Below the pieces are notes generated by a model. That model did no database searches and had not been told where the DNA came from. It saw only the letters and a program-made list of their open reading frames with translations. This document shows positions 1 to 9,431 of a stretch of DNA of 64,000 bases, one piece after another. The first letter of the stretch is position 1; each line of letters begins with the position of its first letter. Made by a program: the position numbers and the translations under genes. The stretch comes from Vibrio parahaemolyticus. Its GTDB lineage: Bacteria; Pseudomonadota; Gammaproteobacteria; Enterobacterales; Vibrionaceae. The DNA lies in contig NZ_UHIL01000002.1 of assembly GCF_900460535.1 (NCBI RefSeq), positions 1,116,001-1,180,000 of the forward strand. The letters are read 5' to 3'.

Positions 1-703
1 AGTTGAGCTGATAAACGGCAACGCCGCTGTTGAACTGTGCAGAGAACTCTTCGGCATCTTCGCCTGCAACTGCTGAAGCTTCGCTGGTCGCTTCCCAGCC
101 TTCGTTGACGAACGTATCGAAGTCTTGTTTGCTTTCGAACAAAACCACTTGCTGATAAAACTTGCCGCCGAGCCCTAGCGCAACCCCCATACCAAACATG
201 TTCATGTAGGTGCGTTTTTCGGTGGTCTTATCTACCGCCACACCAGAGCCTGAATTAGTGTGGAAAAGCAAAGAGAGCTTGCGAGAATCAAAAACGGCGT
301 AGCCGTAAGCTTTATCGTAAATCGCTTTCGCTTCTGGTTTTTCATTAAAGAGTTTGAGTAAGGTGCTATCGGCCATCAAATCAATCGCTTGACGCGCTTC
401 TTCTGGCGTGTCGCCTTCCATCAACTCATCAATTTTTTTGTCTGCGGCATCTATCCATTCTTTGCTTTTTTCGATACTGGCATCTGTCCATTCGCCAGCC
501 GTATTGATTGCTTCTTCGGACCAATTCGTGAAATCTTGCCACGCTTGTTTTGAAAAGGCTTTAGTGTCGTCCCAAACATCTTGCGCAGTATCCGAAACCG
601 CTTCGCCTAGCTCAGACATTTTGTTGGATATCTCGTCCCAATCTGCATGAGCTGGATAGGTGAGTAACATAAGTGTGGTTAAGATAACGATCGGCTTTTT
701 CAT
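1..703 (-). CDS. Exported SYLF-domain (Ysc84-like) protein, C-terminus cut by window edge
   Basis: The reading frame is open to the window edge, so the C-terminal part is missing; 234 residues are visible. It starts at an ATG with a typical signal peptide (MKK, hydrophobic stretch, PAHA before the first acidic residues), so it is exported. Residues 20-110 are acidic and rich in Asp/Glu/Lys/Trp, probably helical. From about residue 125 the sequence (KAIYDKAYGYAVF, then SGVAVDKTTEKRTYM and a Gly-rich GMGVALGLGG) matches the SYLF/Ysc84 family, which binds lipids in other organisms. A bacterial function is not established. It stands apart from ppsA, with about 220 bp between them. Confidence 0.75.
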   Translation of the reverse strand, partial: MKKPIVILTTLMLLTYPAHADWDEISNKMSELGEAVSDTAQDVWDDTKAFSKQAWQDFTNWSEEAINTAGEWTDASIEKSKEWIDAADKKIDELMEGDTPEEARQAIDLMADSTLLKLFNEKPEAKAIYDKAYGYAVFDSRKLSLLFHTNSGSGVAVDKTTEKRTYMNMFGMGVALGLGGKFYQQVVLFESKQDFDTFVNEGWEATSEASAVAGEDAEEFSAQFNSGVAVYQLN

Positions 704-843
704 TAGAGCTCGTCCTAAACGTGGTCGGTTTTACTTCATTTTAGGTGAAATTTGGGATAGGGAAAATTGACGATGATTCTAGGTTGGGATTGACGTCACG
801 AACTCACGTACCCTTGACAAGGGCGTGATAGAAGCCCAACAAA

Positions 844-873
844 AAAGCCCTCAAACCGCAGCTTGAGGGCTTT
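844..873 (-). terminator. Intrinsic terminator of ppsA
   Basis: An 11-bp perfect stem (AAAGCCCTCAA / TTGAGGGCTTT) with an 8-nt loop lies 50 bp past the ppsA stop. Read on the minus strand it ends in a run of six T, the usual intrinsic terminator layout. Confidence 0.85.
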
Positions 874-922
874 GTCTCATTGGTTTAGGAGCACTTGTGT
901 TAAGTGGCTTCCTTTCGGCAAA

Positions 923-3292
923 TTACTTGCTAACTTTACCTAGCTGTAACCAAGTGTCGATAACGGTGTCTGGGTTGAGTGAAACAGAGCTAATGCCTTG
1001 CTCCATCAACCATTCCGCCAAATCTTCATGATCTGATGGGCCTTGACCACAAATACCTACGTACTTGCCAGCTTTGGTTGCAGCATCAATCGCCATTTTC
1101 AGCATGATTTTCACCGCTGCGTTACGCTCATCAAACAGGTGAGCCACATCGCCAGAGTCACGGTCTAGACCAAGCGTTAGCTGAGTCATGTCGTTTGAAC
1201 CGATAGAGAAGCCATCGAAGTACTTCAAGAACTCATCGGCAAGCACTGCGTTTGATGGCAGTTCACACATCATGATGACTTTCAGACCTTGGTCACCACG
1301 GCGTAGATCAAACTTCGCTAGTAAATCGATAACCGATGCGGCTTCACTTGGCGTGCGCACAAATGGGATCATGATTTCAACGTTCTTTAGACCCATTTCG
1401 TTACGAACGCGTTTGATGGCTTGCGTTTCTAGTTCGAAACAGTCTTCAAACACTGGAGAAATGTAACGAGACGCGCCACGGAAGCCTAGCATTGGGTTTT
1501 CTTCATGCGGTTCGTACGCTTTACCACCAACCAAGTTGCTGTATTCGTTCGACTTAAAGTCAGACATACGAACGATGACGCGTTTTGGCCAGAAAGCAGA
1601 AGCGATGGTCGCGATGCCTTCCGTCAGTTTGCTTACGTAGAAATCGATAGGATCTTTGTAACCACGAATGCGCTGTTTAATTTCCGCTTTCAGCTCATCG
1701 CTTTGAGCGTCAAAGTTCAACAGTGCTTTCGGGTGAATGCCGATCATCTTGTTGATGATGAATTCAAGACGTGCAAGACCAACGCCTTCGTTTGGAATTT
1801 GTGCGAAGTCGAACGCGCGATCAGGGTTACCCACGTTCATCATCACTTTTGTTGGCAACAATGGCAGTTCATCAACAGAAGAGCGTTTTACTTCAAAATC
1901 CAAGTCGCCTTGGTAAACGTAACCTGTTTCACCTTCTGAACAAGAGACGGTTACGGTTGCACCATCGGTCAGTTTGCTTGTCGCGTCGCCACAACCAACG
2001 ATAGCAGGAATACCTAATTCACGAGCGATGATTGCTGCGTGACACGTACGTCCACCACGGTTAGTTACGATTGCCGATGCTTTCTTCATCACTGGTTCCC
2101 AGTCTGGGTCAGTCATGTCTGTGACAAGCACATCGCCTTCTTGAACTAGTGACATTTGGTCTAGAGAATCAACCAAACGTACTGGGCCTTTACCGATGCG
2201 TTGACCGATAGCACGGCCTTCGACAAGCACATCGGCTTTGTTGTTCAGTTCGTAACGTTCAATCACGTTTTGTTCTGTTTGAGAACATACGGTTTCTGGA
2301 CGTGCTTGAACGATGTACAACTTGCCGTCGATACCATCTTTTGCCCACTCAATGTCCATTGGACGTTGGTAGTGCTTCTCGATGATCATCGCTTGTTTAG
2401 CCAGCTCTTTGATCTCTTCTTCGTTTAGAGAGAAGGTGTTGCGCTCTTCTTCTGACGTATCGATGATATCAACTTGCTTGCCGATCTCTTGGTTGTTTGA
2501 GTAGATCATTTTGATCAATTTCGAACCAAAAGTTTTCTTAACGATCGGGTGCTCACCCGCTTCAAGCATTGGCTTGTGAACGTAGAACTCGTCTGGGTTT
2601 ACCGCACCTTGAACGACCATTTCACCTAGGCCCCAAGACGATGTAATGAACACGACTTGGTCAAAGCCAGATTCAGTGTCTAGCGTAAACATAACACCAG
2701 AAGAGGCTTTGTCTGAACGAACCATGCGTTGGATACCCGCAGACAGCGAGATGCCACGGTGGTCGAAACCTTGGTGTACACGGTAAGAGATCGCACGGTC
2801 GTTAAATAGAGAAGCGTAAACGTGCTTTGTGGCTTCTAGTACTGCGTCGATGCCTTTCACGTTCAAGAACGTTTCTTGCTGACCAGCAAAAGAGGCGTCT
2901 GGTAGGTCTTCCGCTGTTGCAGAAGAGCGAACCGCTACCGAAAGCTCAGTGTTGCCTTCGATAAGTTCTTCATAATTATTGCGAATTTCTTGTTCAAGAT
3001 CCGCAGGGAAAGGGGCTTGTAATACCCATTGACGGATGGTAGCGCCTGTCTTACGCAGAGCTTCAACATCGTCAACGTCCAGTTCATCAAGTAATTGGTG
3101 AATACGCTCATCCAAACCTTCGTGGTCAAGGAATTGGTTAAACGCGTATGAGGTTGTCGCAAAGCCATTTGGTACTGATACGCCAACATTAGCAAGGTTA
3201 GAAACCATTTCGCCAAGTGAGGCATTTTTACCGCCGACTTTGTCGACATCATCCATGGATAGGCCATTGAACCAGAGGGTGTTCTTTTGCAT
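923..3292 (-). CDS. ppsA: Phosphoenolpyruvate synthase
   Basis: PpsA makes PEP, AMP and phosphate from pyruvate and ATP, the entry to gluconeogenesis from pyruvate or lactate. The 789-residue length fits the family. Order of domains: N-terminal ATP-binding domain ([11 protein letters not shown] near residue 20; [19 protein letters not shown] near 130), a swivelling phosphohistidine domain with the catalytic His in [14 protein letters not shown] (about 415), and a C-terminal PEP/pyruvate barrel with [17 protein letters not shown] and the catalytic Cys in GICGQGPSD. An upstream in-frame ATG adds six residues, but the internal ATG at 3292 has GGAGAAAG eight bases upstream, so I use it. It is divergent from ppsR, whose product switches it on and off. 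Confidence 0.96.
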   Translation of the reverse strand: MQKNTLWFNGLSMDDVDKVGGKNASLGEMVSNLANVGVSVPNGFATTSYAFNQFLDHEGLDERIHQLLDELDVDDVEALRKTGATIRQWVLQAPFPADLEQEIRNNYEELIEGNTELSVAVRSSATAEDLPDASFAGQQETFLNVKGIDAVLEATKHVYASLFNDRAISYRVHQGFDHRGISLSAGIQRMVRSDKASSGVMFTLDTESGFDQVVFITSSWGLGEMVVQGAVNPDEFYVHKPMLEAGEHPIVKKTFGSKLIKMIYSNNQEIGKQVDIIDTSEEERNTFSLNEEEIKELAKQAMIIEKHYQRPMDIEWAKDGIDGKLYIVQARPETVCSQTEQNVIERYELNNKADVLVEGRAIGQRIGKGPVRLVDSLDQMSLVQEGDVLVTDMTDPDWEPVMKKASAIVTNRGGRTCHAAIIARELGIPAIVGCGDATSKLTDGATVTVSCSEGETGYVYQGDLDFEVKRSSVDELPLLPTKVMMNVGNPDRAFDFAQIPNEGVGLARLEFIINKMIGIHPKALLNFDAQSDELKAEIKQRIRGYKDPIDFYVSKLTEGIATIASAFWPKRVIVRMSDFKSNEYSNLVGGKAYEPHEENPMLGFRGASRYISPVFEDCFELETQAIKRVRNEMGLKNVEIMIPFVRTPSEAASVIDLLAKFDLRRGDQGLKVIMMCELPSNAVLADEFLKYFDGFSIGSNDMTQLTLGLDRDSGDVAHLFDERNAAVKIMLKMAIDAATKAGKYVGICGQGPSDHEDLAEWLMEQGISSVSLNPDTVIDTWLQLGKVSK

Positions 3293-3508
3293 GTCTTTCT
3301 CCAGAAACATTGCAGCTTAGTAGGGGGACTTAAATCAATCCAAACAAAGTATTTGTCTCAATTGATGTCAAAGGCAAACGATTACGTTCTGGCTCAAAAA
3401 AATTCTGACGAATTTTAAAAGCTGTGGGGAACCTAACTGAAAGCCAAACTGGTTTATTAATATTATGTTTACCATCCTACTCAAAAGATTTTGAAAAATT
3501 AAACAGAA
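3293..3508. promoter_or_regulatory. Divergent ppsA/ppsR promoter region
   Basis: About 216 bp between the ppsA and ppsR starts must hold both promoters. The region is AT-rich on the ppsR side. I looked for a Cra-type TGAAACGTTTCA operator, which controls ppsA in Escherichia coli, and did not find a good copy. Confidence 0.5.
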
Positions 3509-4345
3509 ATGCAAATAAATAACCAAAGTCGTGATGTGTTCTATGTTTCTGACGGTACGGCGATAACATGTGAGACGTTGGGCCATGTTGTTCTTGGTCA
3601 ATTTCCTTTCATTCCTAATGAAAAAACCTTTCCTTTTGTAGAAAGCCAAGACAAAGTTGCGGATGTTGTTAAAGAAATTGAAACATCCTACCAACGCAAC
3701 GGCGTTAAACCGTTGGTGTTTTTCTCGATTGTGGTGCCTGGTGTACGCGAAATGCTGCTAGAAGCTCCGGCATACAGCTACGATGTGCTTGAAAGCATTG
3801 TACAAAAGGTGCAAGACGACATTCAGATGGCACCCGCCCCGAAGTTGCAGCGCTCTCGCAGTGTAGGGAAAGATTCCGATACCTATTTTGACCGTATTGC
3901 GGCGATCGAATACACCTTGGCTCACGACGATGGCATTACACTGAAAGGCTTGGAACAGGCGGATATCATTCTGCTTGGTGTATCGCGCAGCGGCAAAACA
4001 CCAACCAGTTTGTACATGGCGATGCAGTTTGGCTTGCGCGTGGTGAACTACCCGTTTATTGCCGAAGACGTCAAGATGATGCGTTTGTTGCCAGAGTTCG
4101 AGGTGCACCGCCACAAACTGTTTGGCTTAACCATCACACCTGAACGTTTGAATGAGATTCGTGAGAATCGTCTGTCGGGCAGCGACTATGCCAGTGAAGA
4201 GCAATGTAAGTTGGAGTTGGACACGGTTGAAGCTTTATTCAGAAGAGAAGCGATTCCTTACATCAATACGTCGTCATTGTCGGTAGAAGAAATTTCAACG
4301 CGCATTCTTGAGAGAGCCGGGATGAAGCGTCGTTTGTTCGGCTAG
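3509..4345 (+). CDS. ppsR: PEP synthase regulatory kinase/pyrophosphorylase (PSRP)
   Basis: Bifunctional regulator of the DUF299 family. It inactivates PEP synthase by ADP-dependent phosphorylation of a Thr next to the catalytic His, and restores it by Pi-dependent dephosphorylation. The 278-residue length is typical. The family P-loop is seen as GVSRSGKT at residues 157-164, and the N-terminal [10 protein letters not shown] is also a family signature. The divergent position next to ppsA agrees with this role. Translation starts at an ATG preceded by an A-rich weak ribosome-binding site (AAACAGAA). A hairpin follows the stop. Confidence 0.95.
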   Translation: MQINNQSRDVFYVSDGTAITCETLGHVVLGQFPFIPNEKTFPFVESQDKVADVVKEIETSYQRNGVKPLVFFSIVVPGVREMLLEAPAYSYDVLESIVQKVQDDIQMAPAPKLQRSRSVGKDSDTYFDRIAAIEYTLAHDDGITLKGLEQADIILLGVSRSGKTPTSLYMAMQFGLRVVNYPFIAEDVKMMRLLPEFEVHRHKLFGLTITPERLNEIRENRLSGSDYASEEQCKLELDTVEALFRREAIPYINTSSLSVEEISTRILERAGMKRRLFG

Positions 4346-4356
4346 TCACTTGGAGG

Positions 4357-4384
4357 AGAGGAGGTTGCGATCAACCTCCTCTTT
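4357..4384 (+). terminator. Terminator after ppsR
   Basis: An 11-bp perfect stem (AGAGGAGGTTG / CAACCTCCTCT) with a 4-nt loop sits 11 bp after the stop and is followed by a short T run. It lies between convergent ppsR and ansB and may serve both. Confidence 0.7.
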
Positions 4385-4426
4385 ACGTATTACTGGTTAT
4401 CAATTATCAACTTATATAGTTGTTCC

Positions 4427-5491
4427 TTAGTAGTACTGGAACATCTTCTGAACGTCTTGATAGTTCTTCGTTTGGGTGAGTGACAACATCAGCAAAATAC
4501 GTGCTTTTTGTGGGTTTAGCGTGCCTGATGCAACAAAGCCGTATTTATCATCATCAATTTCCGCGTCCAAAGTCGTTGAGCCAGTTGGCGTGCGAGAGCT
4601 TCTGACGACAACAATGCCATCTTTGCTCGCTTTTTCTAGCTCATTAAAGACCGTGTGGTACAAGTTACCATTACCCACACCAGCACTCACAATACCGTCA
4701 AACTTGGCATCAACCAAGGCTTTGACTGGCAAGCTCGACGCATTCGCATAATTATAAACAATGCCTACTTTAGGTAGTGTGTTGAGTTTTGATACGTCGA
4801 ATGGGGTTTCTGTGGTGTGTTTACGTTCAGGGCTTCTTTGGTACTTTGCATCGCTGTTGTGAATGTAGCCAAGAGGGCCAAAATTTGGAGATTGGAACGT
4901 ACTTACCGAGGTGGTGTTGGTCTTCGTTACATCTCGCGCATCGAAAATGGTGTCATTCATTGCCACTAGTACGCCGCGGCCTTTTGAGTCCTCATCGGTT
5001 GCAGTAACAACAGCATTGTATAAATTGACCGGGCCATCGGCACTCATGGCGGTGGATGGTCGCATCGCGCCCACGATCACAACGGGCTTGTCGCTCTTCA
5101 CCGTTAAATCAAGGAAGTATGCGGTTTCTTCCAATGTATCCGTACCGTGGGTGATGACGATACCGTCAACATCATCTTGAGCGAGCAGCTCGTTAACCCT
5201 TTTCGCTAACTTCAGCCATACCTCATCGTTCATGTCTTGAGAGCCGATGCTGACGACTTGCTCACCAGAAATATCCGCAATGTTGGTCATGCTCGGCACA
5301 GCAGAAATTAATGATTCGACGCCAACTTTACCTGCGGTGTAGTTCGACTCAGTGGCAGATTGACCTGCGCCAGCGATGGTGCCGCCAGTCGCGAGGATTT
5401 TGATATTAGGAAGATCGGACTGGGCGAACGACAAAGAACTGAGGCACAAACCAAGGGTAATCGTACTGAGGCGGAAAAGATTTTTTGTCAT
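4427..5491 (-). CDS. ansB: Periplasmic type II L-asparaginase
   Basis: Hydrolyses asparagine to aspartate and ammonia. Residues 1-23 are a Sec signal peptide ending SLSFAQ, placing the enzyme in the periplasm as expected for the high-affinity type II form. The nucleophile motif ATGGTIAG is at 34-41 (nucleophile T38 by alignment with E. coli T12). The second active-site motif ITHGTDTLEET and DARDVTKTNT, carrying the catalytic Lys, are both present. The mature length is close to that of EcAII. A GTG three codons upstream is in frame, but the ATG at 5491 has AGGTGA five bases before it. Monocistronic. Confidence 0.95.
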   Translation of the reverse strand: MTKNLFRLSTITLGLCLSSLSFAQSDLPNIKILATGGTIAGAGQSATESNYTAGKVGVESLISAVPSMTNIADISGEQVVSIGSQDMNDEVWLKLAKRVNELLAQDDVDGIVITHGTDTLEETAYFLDLTVKSDKPVVIVGAMRPSTAMSADGPVNLYNAVVTATDEDSKGRGVLVAMNDTIFDARDVTKTNTTSVSTFQSPNFGPLGYIHNSDAKYQRSPERKHTTETPFDVSKLNTLPKVGIVYNYANASSLPVKALVDAKFDGIVSAGVGNGNLYHTVFNELEKASKDGIVVVRSSRTPTGSTTLDAEIDDDKYGFVASGTLNPQKARILLMLSLTQTKNYQDVQKMFQYY

Positions 5492-5817
5492 GGGAATCAC
5501 CTGCTTTTAGGTTAGATGTTGGTTGGGGAACAACCTCTATCCTAAAAACAGAACGGGAGAATTTTTGAGCACAAGCTCAACAAATTGCAGATGAAAATCG
5601 TGATCAACTAATCACTTAAAGAATATCAAATCAACCAGTTAACCTAATTAACGTGCTTCTTTAACAAGTGAGATGTACCGGCAACCTGTTCAACATTGAA
5701 CGAAATACCAGTGATGGATCTGTAAGTAAGAAGTGAGGGCGTGTTTTGCTAAGAGATGTAAAGGGAAGGAGGATAGGAGTTAAGCTTTTAGAAGATTAAA
5801 TGGCCTGCAAACATAGC
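5492..5817. other. Non-coding stretch upstream of ansB
   Basis: No convincing gene. It holds the ansB promoter region. Two small palindromes are visible: TTGAGC-ACAA-GCTCAA (5565-5580) and GTGAT-CAACTA-ATCAC (5600-5615). Neither fits the CRP or FNR consensus spacing. The stretch ends at the purA terminator. Confidence 0.5.
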
Positions 5818-5818
5818 G

Positions 5819-5859
5819 CAAAAAAAAAGCGGCTTTACCCCGGAACAGATAAGCCGCTT
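5819..5859 (-). terminator. Intrinsic terminator of purA
   Basis: Stem AAGCGGCTT / AAGCCGCTT with a 15-nt loop. On the minus strand the stem is followed by an uninterrupted T run of eight or more, a strong intrinsic terminator about 45 bp past the purA stop. Confidence 0.9.
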
Positions 5860-5904
5860 GCCAATGATGTGCGATACCAGTCAGAGTTGGTATCGTTTCA
5901 CATC

Positions 5905-7161
5905 TTATCGCATAATCATTTGTTCACGACCTGGACCAACAGAGACCATTTTTACTGGTACGCCCATCAGTTCTTCAATGCGTAGAACGTATTTCTGTGC
6001 TGCTACTGGTAGCTCTTCAAACTTACGACAACCTGTGATGTCTTCGCTCCAGCTCTCCATTTTCTCGTAGATTGGTGCTAGTGCTGCAGTTTGAGGCCAG
6101 ATTGGGTTTTCGCTGTGGTCGCCTTCGTAGCCAACACAGATTTTTAGATCGTTAAGGCCTGTCAAACAGTCTACTTTCGTTAGCGCAATTTCAGTTGCTG
6201 CTTGCAGTTCAACACCGTTCTTCGTAGCGACTGCGTCGAAGTAACCCATATCGCGTGGACGACCCGTAGTTGCACCGAACTCGCCTGCAAGTTCGCGGAA
6301 AGCATCTTGCTCTTCCATTGCAGTGATCAACGTACCAGTACCTACTGATGAGCTGAATGCTTTTGCAACCGCAATAACGCGTTCAGGACGAAGTGCCGGA
6401 AGGCCACTACCGATACCCGCGTACATTGATACAACGTTAGAAGATGTTGTCCAAGGGTACTCACCGTAAACAAGGTCACGACCCGCGCCAAGCTGTGCTT
6501 CGAACAATAGTGTTTTGTCTTTTGCTTGTAGTTCTTTTAGAGGAAGCGTTACGTTGCAAATTGAATCGCGCCAAGGTGCAGACACTTCTAGCAACCAGTT
6601 CGCCATTTCTTCAGCGGTTTGTTCGAACTCGAACGTCGGGTAAAGCGCACGCAGTTGCGGCAGTTTCCAATCCATCATGAACTGAAGGCGTTCAACTAAT
6701 ACTTCTGGTTGCTTCAACCAACCAACTAGGATGCCTTTCTTCATTACGCGGTCACCGTACGCAGGTGCAATACCTTGACGAGTTGAACCGTATGCTTTGT
6801 CGCCTAAACGCTGTTCTTCTAGCGTATCTTCTAGTGCGTGTAGAGGTAGACACAGTGTTGCGCGATCAGAGATGCACATATTCACTTTTACGCCCGCTTC
6901 TTCAACTTCCGCAATCTCCTGAGACAGCAACGCAGGGCTGATAACCATACCCGGACCTAACACTGCCAAACAGTCAGGGTTGAATACGCCACTTGGAAGC
7001 TGGTGCAGCTTGAACGTACCTAGGTCGTTAACCACGGTGTGACCCGCGTTGTTACCACCTTGGAAACGAATGCTCGCAGAAGCTTGCTCTGCCAAAAAGT
7101 CAACGATGCGGCCTTTGCCTTCATCACCCCAGTTTGCACCCACAACAACGATAGACGACAT
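5905..7161 (-). CDS. purA: Adenylosuccinate synthetase
   Basis: Joins IMP and aspartate using GTP to give adenylosuccinate, the first committed step to AMP. 418 residues, slightly shorter than the usual 430. The N-terminal GTP/IMP-site signature is GANWGDEGKGR (8-18), where most PurA have QWGDEGKGK. It is followed by FQGGNNAGHTVV with the catalytic His. GSTRQGIAPAYGDR and TTGRPRDMGYFD, family motifs for IMP and the 6-phosphoryl site, are also present. Vibrio genomes normally carry a main purA on chromosome 1. The altered motif and the divergent LysR gene suggest this is a second, separately controlled copy, which is inference. Confidence 0.92.
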   Translation of the reverse strand: MSSIVVVGANWGDEGKGRIVDFLAEQASASIRFQGGNNAGHTVVNDLGTFKLHQLPSGVFNPDCLAVLGPGMVISPALLSQEIAEVEEAGVKVNMCISDRATLCLPLHALEDTLEEQRLGDKAYGSTRQGIAPAYGDRVMKKGILVGWLKQPEVLVERLQFMMDWKLPQLRALYPTFEFEQTAEEMANWLLEVSAPWRDSICNVTLPLKELQAKDKTLLFEAQLGAGRDLVYGEYPWTTSSNVVSMYAGIGSGLPALRPERVIAVAKAFSSSVGTGTLITAMEEQDAFRELAGEFGATTGRPRDMGYFDAVATKNGVELQAATEIALTKVDCLTGLNDLKICVGYEGDHSENPIWPQTAALAPIYEKMESWSEDITGCRKFEELPVAAQKYVLRIEELMGVPVKMVSVGPGREQMIMR

Positions 7162-7219
7162 AATTTAATCTCCAAAAACAGATGCAAAAATCTTAAGGTG
7201 TTCGCCATAATAAGAGAAA

Positions 7220-7236
7220 TTAATTATACTCATTAA
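7220..7236. promoter_or_regulatory. Possible LysR operator between purA and LysR gene
   Basis: The divergent spacer of about 105 bp contains TTAAT-TATACTC-ATTAA, an interrupted palindrome of the size LysR regulators bind. Only the symmetry and location support it. Confidence 0.3.
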
Positions 7237-7266
7237 CTTGATAAGAATCTCATATCGGAATTGGCA

Positions 7267-8136
7267 ATGTTAGATTTGAACTGGCTGCGAACCTTCGTAA
7301 CTCTTGCAGAGGTAAAACATTTCGGCAAAACAGCGACGGAACTGCACATGACGCAACCGAACGTAAGTTTGCATATCAAGCAGTTGGAGCAGGCTACGCG
7401 CACGAAACTGATTGAGCGAAATCCTGTGCAGTTGACGCAAGCGGGGAAGCGTTTGTTAGCTACGGCGCAGCGGATGCTTAATGAGCTGCAAATTTGTCAG
7501 TCGGATCTCAATGCCATCAACGATCTTACGCAGGGGACGCTTTCTATTGCGGCGAGCGATATCGTTTCACGTTTACTGCTTATCAAACCATTTCAGCAAT
7601 TCAAAAGTGAATACCCGGGTATCGACTTGGCGTTGTTCAATACCACGTCTTCTCAAGCGGTGGATTTGGTGAAAAGTGCGCGTGCCGACATCGGCTTTGT
7701 TATCGCACAAAAAGAGAGTCAACCGCTGCATTTTACGCCTCTCACGCAGATTCACTGGTGTGCGTTTGGCGATAACATTTTTGAGTGGCAGGACAATCGA
7801 AAAGAGAGCCAAACGCTGATTCTGCTAGGGCACGATACTCGAACCCGAGAGCTGATTGATGCGTCTTTACCTGAGTTAAATCTGCCTAAGCATCGCGTGA
7901 TGGAAGTGGGCAGTGTGGAAGCTCAAATTGACTGGGCTGAAGCGGGGTTTGGGACTGCTATTGTGCCGGATTTCTCGCTCGATCCGAGATTAAAGCTTTC
8001 CCGAGAAGTTGCGCCTTTGCCAAGTTTTCCAAACACTGATTTCGGCTACATCGTGCGTCAAAATCAGGTGTTATCCAAAGCGGCAAAACAATTGTTAGCT
8101 TGGGTTGGCGAGAATGTGTCGGTGGTTGAGGGCTAA
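7267..8136 (+). CDS. LysR-family transcriptional regulator
   Basis: 289 residues, normal LTTR length. The winged helix-turn-helix is at 1-60 (LNWLRTFVTLAEVKHFGKTATELHMTQPNVSLHIKQLE), followed by an effector-binding domain of the periplasmic-binding-protein fold. I use the ATG at 7267; a TTG two codons upstream is also in frame. It is divergent from purA, its most likely target. The next gene begins 4 bp after its stop, so the two are probably one transcript. Confidence 0.88.
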   Translation: MLDLNWLRTFVTLAEVKHFGKTATELHMTQPNVSLHIKQLEQATRTKLIERNPVQLTQAGKRLLATAQRMLNELQICQSDLNAINDLTQGTLSIAASDIVSRLLLIKPFQQFKSEYPGIDLALFNTTSSQAVDLVKSARADIGFVIAQKESQPLHFTPLTQIHWCAFGDNIFEWQDNRKESQTLILLGHDTRTRELIDASLPELNLPKHRVMEVGSVEAQIDWAEAGFGTAIVPDFSLDPRLKLSREVAPLPSFPNTDFGYIVRQNQVLSKAAKQLLAWVGENVSVVEG

Positions 8137-8140
8137 GACG

Positions 8141-8548
8141 ATGAAAGAAAAGGCGGTGAAAGAGACGAAGATTACGATTTCGCTCCCATCCTTGATTCAC
8201 CGTATTGGTGGCGACCATGCCAAGCGAGCGAAAACACTCGCAGCAGAAAAACAGTGCGATCTTAAGCGAATTAGGCGATCTCGTAACTGGCAGATCTCAG
8301 GCGAGGCTTTGGATGTAAAAGCGTTTTTAGATCATCTTAAAAGCGAAGAGGCAGAGGTGATGCGCTTTGCGATCAACAAGATCGAGCAAGCTCTACTCGC
8401 TCACCAAGACAAGTTGGAACCTTTGGACGTGAAGTTGATACGTTTGGTGAGACAAAACCCAAACATCACCTTAGCTGAGTTGATGGCAGAAACGAACTGC
8501 ACGTTAGTTCAAGCTCGCACGGCACGATTTGACGCCGAGTTGCTTTAA
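8141..8548 (+). CDS. Small basic protein, RRF-like family of marine gammaproteobacteria
   Basis: 135 residues, cytoplasmic, no signal or membrane segment. Begins 4 bp after the LysR stop. The N-terminus (ITISLPSLIHRIGGDHAKRAKTLAA) and a middle rich in Lys/Arg resemble a family annotated as 'ribosome recycling factor family protein' in Vibrio. It is not the true RRF (frr), which is about 185 residues. The C-terminal 50 residues (LVRQNPNITLAELMAETNCTLVQAR) look like a winged-helix or HTH segment. The function is unknown and the family name is tentative. Confidence 0.6.
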   Translation: MKEKAVKETKITISLPSLIHRIGGDHAKRAKTLAAEKQCDLKRIRRSRNWQISGEALDVKAFLDHLKSEEAEVMRFAINKIEQALLAHQDKLEPLDVKLIRLVRQNPNITLAELMAETNCTLVQARTARFDAELL

Positions 8549-8625
8549 GATTGGTTTGTGGTTTACTCACTTTAATGGCGGATGTTAGGGTACTAACCAA
8601 AATAACTCACTAAGACCATTTTATT

Positions 8626-9240
8626 ATGGATATTTGGAAGCTTCTCCTTTTTATTCCTGCTTGCTTCGCTCTCAATATGGCTCCAGGCCCAAACAATTTA
8701 TTGGCAATGAACAACGCCCGCTGCTACGGATTTAGGGCCGCGTTTGTAGCCAGTTTAGGCAGAATTGCCGCTTTTTCAGCAATGATTGCGTTGTCGGCAT
8801 CTGGCTTGGCCGTGATTTTGTATACGTCAGAAATGTTATTTTTGGCAATAAAGCTGGTAGGGGCGCTGTATCTACTTTGGATTGCATTTAACCTTTGGCG
8901 TTCAGAGTCTAGTCCGATCTCTGATTTGGACAACTCGCGCAACTACGCAGGACTTGCGAAACAAGAATTTACGCTTGCCGCTGGCAACCCGAAAGCGATT
9001 CTTATCTTTACTGCTTTCTTACCGCAATTTGTTGATGCTAATGCCAACGTTCAAGAGCAGTTCTTTGCACTTGGCTCAACGTTTTTGATTTTAGAAATGG
9101 TCGCCATTTCAATCTATGCCATCTTTGGTTTGTACTTAAGACACTGGTTTTCAAACCCGAAAATGGCGAAACGTTTCAATCGCGGGTGTTCGTTATTTCT
9201 TGCTATATCGGGAGTGAACCTACTCTTAAGTAATCGATAG
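8626..9240 (+). CDS. LysE/RhtB-family amino-acid exporter
   Basis: 204 residues with about six hydrophobic segments. The family signature NMAPGPNNLL is at about residue 17, followed by GFRAAFVASLGR, typical of RhtB-type exporters that push amino acids or homoserine lactones out of the cell. The conserved GNPKAILIF motif lies mid-protein. The substrate cannot be read from sequence. It stands alone, about 80 bp after the RRF-like gene. Confidence 0.88.
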   Translation: MDIWKLLLFIPACFALNMAPGPNNLLAMNNARCYGFRAAFVASLGRIAAFSAMIALSASGLAVILYTSEMLFLAIKLVGALYLLWIAFNLWRSESSPISDLDNSRNYAGLAKQEFTLAAGNPKAILIFTAFLPQFVDANANVQEQFFALGSTFLILEMVAISIYAIFGLYLRHWFSNPKMAKRFNRGCSLFLAISGVNLLLSNR

Positions 9241-9380
9241 GTAGCTTGTCATTTTTGATGATTGCCAAGGACTTTTTGGCGTGATTTTATTAGGTTAAGC
9301 TCTTAATAAATCTGGTTGTTTTATCGCCATGTATGGGAATCTCAATAAAAAATCAGAAATATATCAACGACACAATATTG

Positions 9381-9408
9381 GCCCCCGAGATATTAAATAT
9401 CGGGGGGC
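9381..9408 (-). terminator. Hairpin after the AT-rich lipoprotein gene
   Basis: GCCCCCGAGATATT / AATATCGGGGGGC forms a GC-based stem with a small bulge, between the convergent LysE-family and lipoprotein genes. The T run on either strand is weak, so the termination efficiency is uncertain. Confidence 0.5.
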
Positions 9409-9431
9409 TAATGACTCGATTTAAATACTAT

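Noticed and set aside
1505..1939. 144-codon plus-strand frame inside ppsA
   Set aside because: Antisense to a strongly conserved gene, no family resemblance, Phe/Arg-rich composition typical of a shadow frame.
5600..5615. CRP site upstream of ansB
   Set aside because: GTGAT-N6-ATCAC puts eight bases between GTGA and TCAC, two more than the CRP consensus allows.
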